Origin: Tetragonia tetragonoides
Taxonomy: Eukaryota; Streptophyta; Magnoliopsida; Caryophyllales; Aizoaceae
NCBI GenBank assembly: GCA_038025085.1
Contig: CM076146.1
Span: 22,796,001 to 22,860,000, forward strand
Direction: 5' to 3'
Length of the DNA stretch: 64,000 nucleotides
Shown piece by piece: positions 62,453-64,000 of this stretch (the stretch's first letter is position 1; each line of letters begins with the position of its first letter). The translations under genes were made by a program, and so were the position numbers. The notes beneath the pieces are model-generated. The model did not search any database. It had not been told where the DNA came from and was given only the letters and a program-made list of their open reading frames with translations.

Positions 62453-63128
62453 GAAATCAAATCTCTTTCACCCTACTCGTATGAGCTTTTAAAAACGCGT
62501 AAATGCATTCAAAAGCTTGAGTTGAAGCTTGTTTGTAACTGTAAACATCCTAGGTGTAGTTTCACACTCAAATGATTGCAAAAAAAGTATTTGGATGCTT
62601 TCTCTTAATATACAACACAAAAGAACTCAATTTCTATCACCCTAGTCGTAAGAGCTGTTAAAACGCGTAAATTCATTATACAGCTTGAGTTGAAGCTTGT
62701 TTGTACTTGTAAACATCCTAGCTGTAGTATCACACTCAAATGAATGCAAACAAAGTATTTGGATGCTTTCTCTTAATGTACAACACAAAAGAACTCAAAT
62801 CTCTTTCACCCTACTCGTATGAGCTTTTAAAACGCGTAAATGCATTCAAAAGCTTGAGTTGAGGCTTGTTTGTAACTGTAAACATCCTAGGTGTAGTTTC
62901 ACACTCAAATGAATGTACACAAAGTATTTGGATGCTTTTTCTTAATATACAATACAAAAGAACTCAAATCTCTTTCACCCTACTCGTATGAGCTTTTAAA
63001 ACGCGTAAATGCATTCAAAAGCTTGAGTTGAAGCTTTTTTGTAACTGTAAACATCCTAGGTGTAGTTTCACACTCAAATGATTGCAAACAAAGTATTTGG
63101 ATGCTTTCTCTTAATATACAACACAAAA
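62453..63128 (+). repeat. Four-monomer higher-order unit, copy 1 (676 bp)
   Basis: The order is a GAAATC monomer with TTAAAAACGCG and a GATTGCAAAAAAAG tail, a B with TTATACAGC, an A with GAGGCTTG and GAATGTACAC, and an A with GAAGCTTTTTTG. It repeats from 63129. Confidence 0.8.
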
Positions 63129-63804
63129 GAAATCAAATCTCTTTCACCCTACTCGTATGAGCTTTTAAAAACGCGTAAATGCATTCAAAAGCTTGAGTTG
63201 AAGCTTGTTTGTAACTGTAAACATCCTAGGTGTAGTTTCACACTCAAATGATTGCAAAAAAAGTATTTGGATGCTTTCTCTTAATATACAACACAAAAGA
63301 ACTCAATTTCTATCACCCTAGTCGTAAGAGCTGTTAAAACGCGTAAATTCATTATACAGCTTGAGTTGAAGCTTGTTTGTACTTGTAAACATCCTAGCTG
63401 TAGTATCACACTCAAATGAATGCAAACAAAGTATTTGGATGCTTTCTCTTAATGTACAACACAAAAGAACTCAAATCTCTTTCACCCTACTCGTATGAGC
63501 TTTTAAAACGCGTAAATGCATTCAAAAGCTTGAGTTGAGGCTTGTTTGTAACTGTAAACATCCTAGGTGTAGTTTCACACTCAAATGAATGTACACAAAG
63601 TATTTGGATGCTTTTTCTTAATATACAATACAAAAGAACTCAAATCTCTTTCACCCTACTCGTATGAGCTTTTAAAATGCGTAAATACATTTAAAAGCTT
63701 GAGTTGAAGCTTTTTTGTACTTGTAAACATCCTAGGTGTAATTTCACACTCAAATGAATGCAAACAAAGTATTTGGATGCTTTCTCTTAATATACAACAC
63801 AAAA
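63129..63804 (+). repeat. Four-monomer higher-order unit, copy 2, last monomer replaced
   Basis: The first three monomers match copy 1 at an offset of 676 bp (GAAATC at 63129, B at 63298, GAGGCTTG A at 63466). The fourth instead has AAAATGCG, AAATACATTT and TGTAATTTCAC. The same combination follows the GAGGCTTG monomer near 60.6-60.9 kb, so the right half resembles that older arrangement. Confidence 0.75.
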
Positions 63805-64000
63805 GAAATCAAATCTCTTTCACCCTACTCGTATGAGCTTTTAAAAACGCGTAAATGCATTCAAAAGCTTGAGTTGAAGCTTGTTTGTAACTGTAAACAT
63901 CCTAGGTATAGTTTCACCCTCAAATGAATGCAAACAAAGTATTTGGATGCTTTCTCTTAATATACATCACAAAAGAACTCAAATCTCTTTCTCCCTACTC
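63805..64000 (+). repeat. Right end of window, satellite continues
   Basis: One GAAATC monomer with TTAAAAACGCG is followed by the start of an A monomer cut by the window edge. Three new point variants sit close together: TTTCACCCTC for TTTCACACTC, ATACATCAC for ATACAACAC, and TTTCTCCCTAC for TTTCACCCTAC. The array clearly continues to the right. Confidence 0.85.

Larger units (their letters stand above)
1..64000 (+). repeat. Tandem satellite array, 168-169 bp monomer, whole window
   Basis: Every part of the window is a copy of the same monomer, recognisable by the ordered landmarks ACGCGTAAAT, AAGCTTGAGTTGAAGCTTG, ACATCCTAGG, TTTCACACTCAAATG, TTTGGATG and ACAACACAAAAGAA. Copies follow each other without spacers, all in the same orientation. 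Monomer starts (GAACTC) fall at 1, 169, 338, 507 and so on, giving 168 or 169 bp per unit. One reference copy has 57 G or C in 169 bases. No stretch of more than 300 bases departs from the satellite, so there is no room for a gene, transposon or unique sequence. The size suits a centromeric or pericentromeric satellite wrapped on one nucleosome, but that role is inferred. I do not recognise the family; a plant source is a guess. The strand label only records the orientation in which I describe the monomer. Confidence 0.98.
36474..64000 (+). repeat. Domain II of the array
   Basis: This part is built from a different set of variants: starts GAAATCAAATC with TTAAAAACGCG, B monomers with AAATTCATTATACAGC and CTAGCTGTAGTATC, GAATGTACACAAAG with CTTTTTCTTAATATACAATAC, AAATACATTTAAAAGC, TGTAATATCAC with GTATCTGG, CACACATTCAAATG (two extra bases) and TTAAACGAGTAAATGC with AAAATCTTG. 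It also contains all six copies of a 278-bp fused dimer. Apart from a patch near 41.6-42.06 kb it lacks the Domain I CAACGTATTTGG form. Confidence 0.8.

Noticed and set aside
1..64000. CRISPR-like regular repeats
   Set aside because: There are no variable spacers between short repeats; the entire 168-169 bp unit is repeated, which is a satellite.
1..64000. CENP-B box
   Set aside because: I looked for the TTCG...A..CGGG pattern on both strands of the main monomer types and did not find it. Variants with ACGGG lack the TTCG part at the right distance.
1..64000. Telomeric repeats, tRNA or rRNA genes, transposon ends
   Set aside because: No runs of TTTAGGG-type repeats, no cloverleaf with A and B boxes, and no terminal repeats or target-site duplications were seen; the satellite phase is never interrupted by foreign sequence.
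1..64000. Assignment to a named satellite family or species
   Set aside because: The monomer size is similar to many plant centromeric satellites, including those of Brassicaceae, but I could not match the sequence to a known family from memory. A database search would decide it.

Overview
The whole 64-kb window is one uninterrupted head-to-tail array of a single AT-rich tandem satellite. The monomer is 168-169 bp (about 34% G+C counted on one reference copy), and about 380 copies fit in the window. I found no protein-coding gene, RNA gene, transposon, CRISPR array or unique spacer anywhere, and every monomer I read lies in the same orientation. A nucleosome-sized monomer, a long homogeneous array and higher-order repeats (HORs) are typical of eukaryotic centromeric or pericentromeric satellites. 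A plant chromosome is my best guess. I do not recognise the repeat family, so neither the species nor centromere function is established.

There are two main monomer classes. Type A (169 bp, e.g. 169-337) begins GAACTCAAATCTC and carries CTCGTATGAGCTTTT. Type B (168 bp, e.g. 1-168) begins GAACTCAATTTCT and carries GTCGTAAGAGCTGTT. Both contain a 7-bp inverted repeat around a 19-nt loop, and the two arms differ between A and B by a matched pair of substitutions that keeps them complementary. B monomers occur singly between runs of A monomers and mark the HOR structure.

Layout. Domain I (1 to about 36.47 kb) holds 5-, 6-, 7- and 8-monomer HORs (1-9.45 kb), an irregular stretch (9.45-13.84 kb), a clean 14-monomer HOR of 2,360-2,361 bp in 2.5 copies (13.84-19.74 kb), a mosaic with four dispersed copies of a six-monomer module (19.74-31.05 kb), and a mixed zone with an 11-monomer-offset duplication (31.05-36.47 kb). 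Domain II (about 36.47-64 kb) uses other variants: GAAATCAAATC starts, TTAAAAACGCG, TTATACAGC, CTAGCTGTAGTATC, GAATGTACAC and AAACGAG. It contains six copies of a 278-bp fused dimer made by one 59-bp deletion, a large 4,504-bp-offset duplication (49.1-57.6 kb), and a 4-monomer HOR at the right end. A patch at about 41.6-42.06 kb inside Domain II carries Domain I sequence.

The window is best read as a record of satellite turnover. Unequal exchange, segmental duplication and conversion have occurred in near-whole-monomer steps, and shared variants allow partial ordering of events. All positions and comparisons were made by eye; no alignment was computed.
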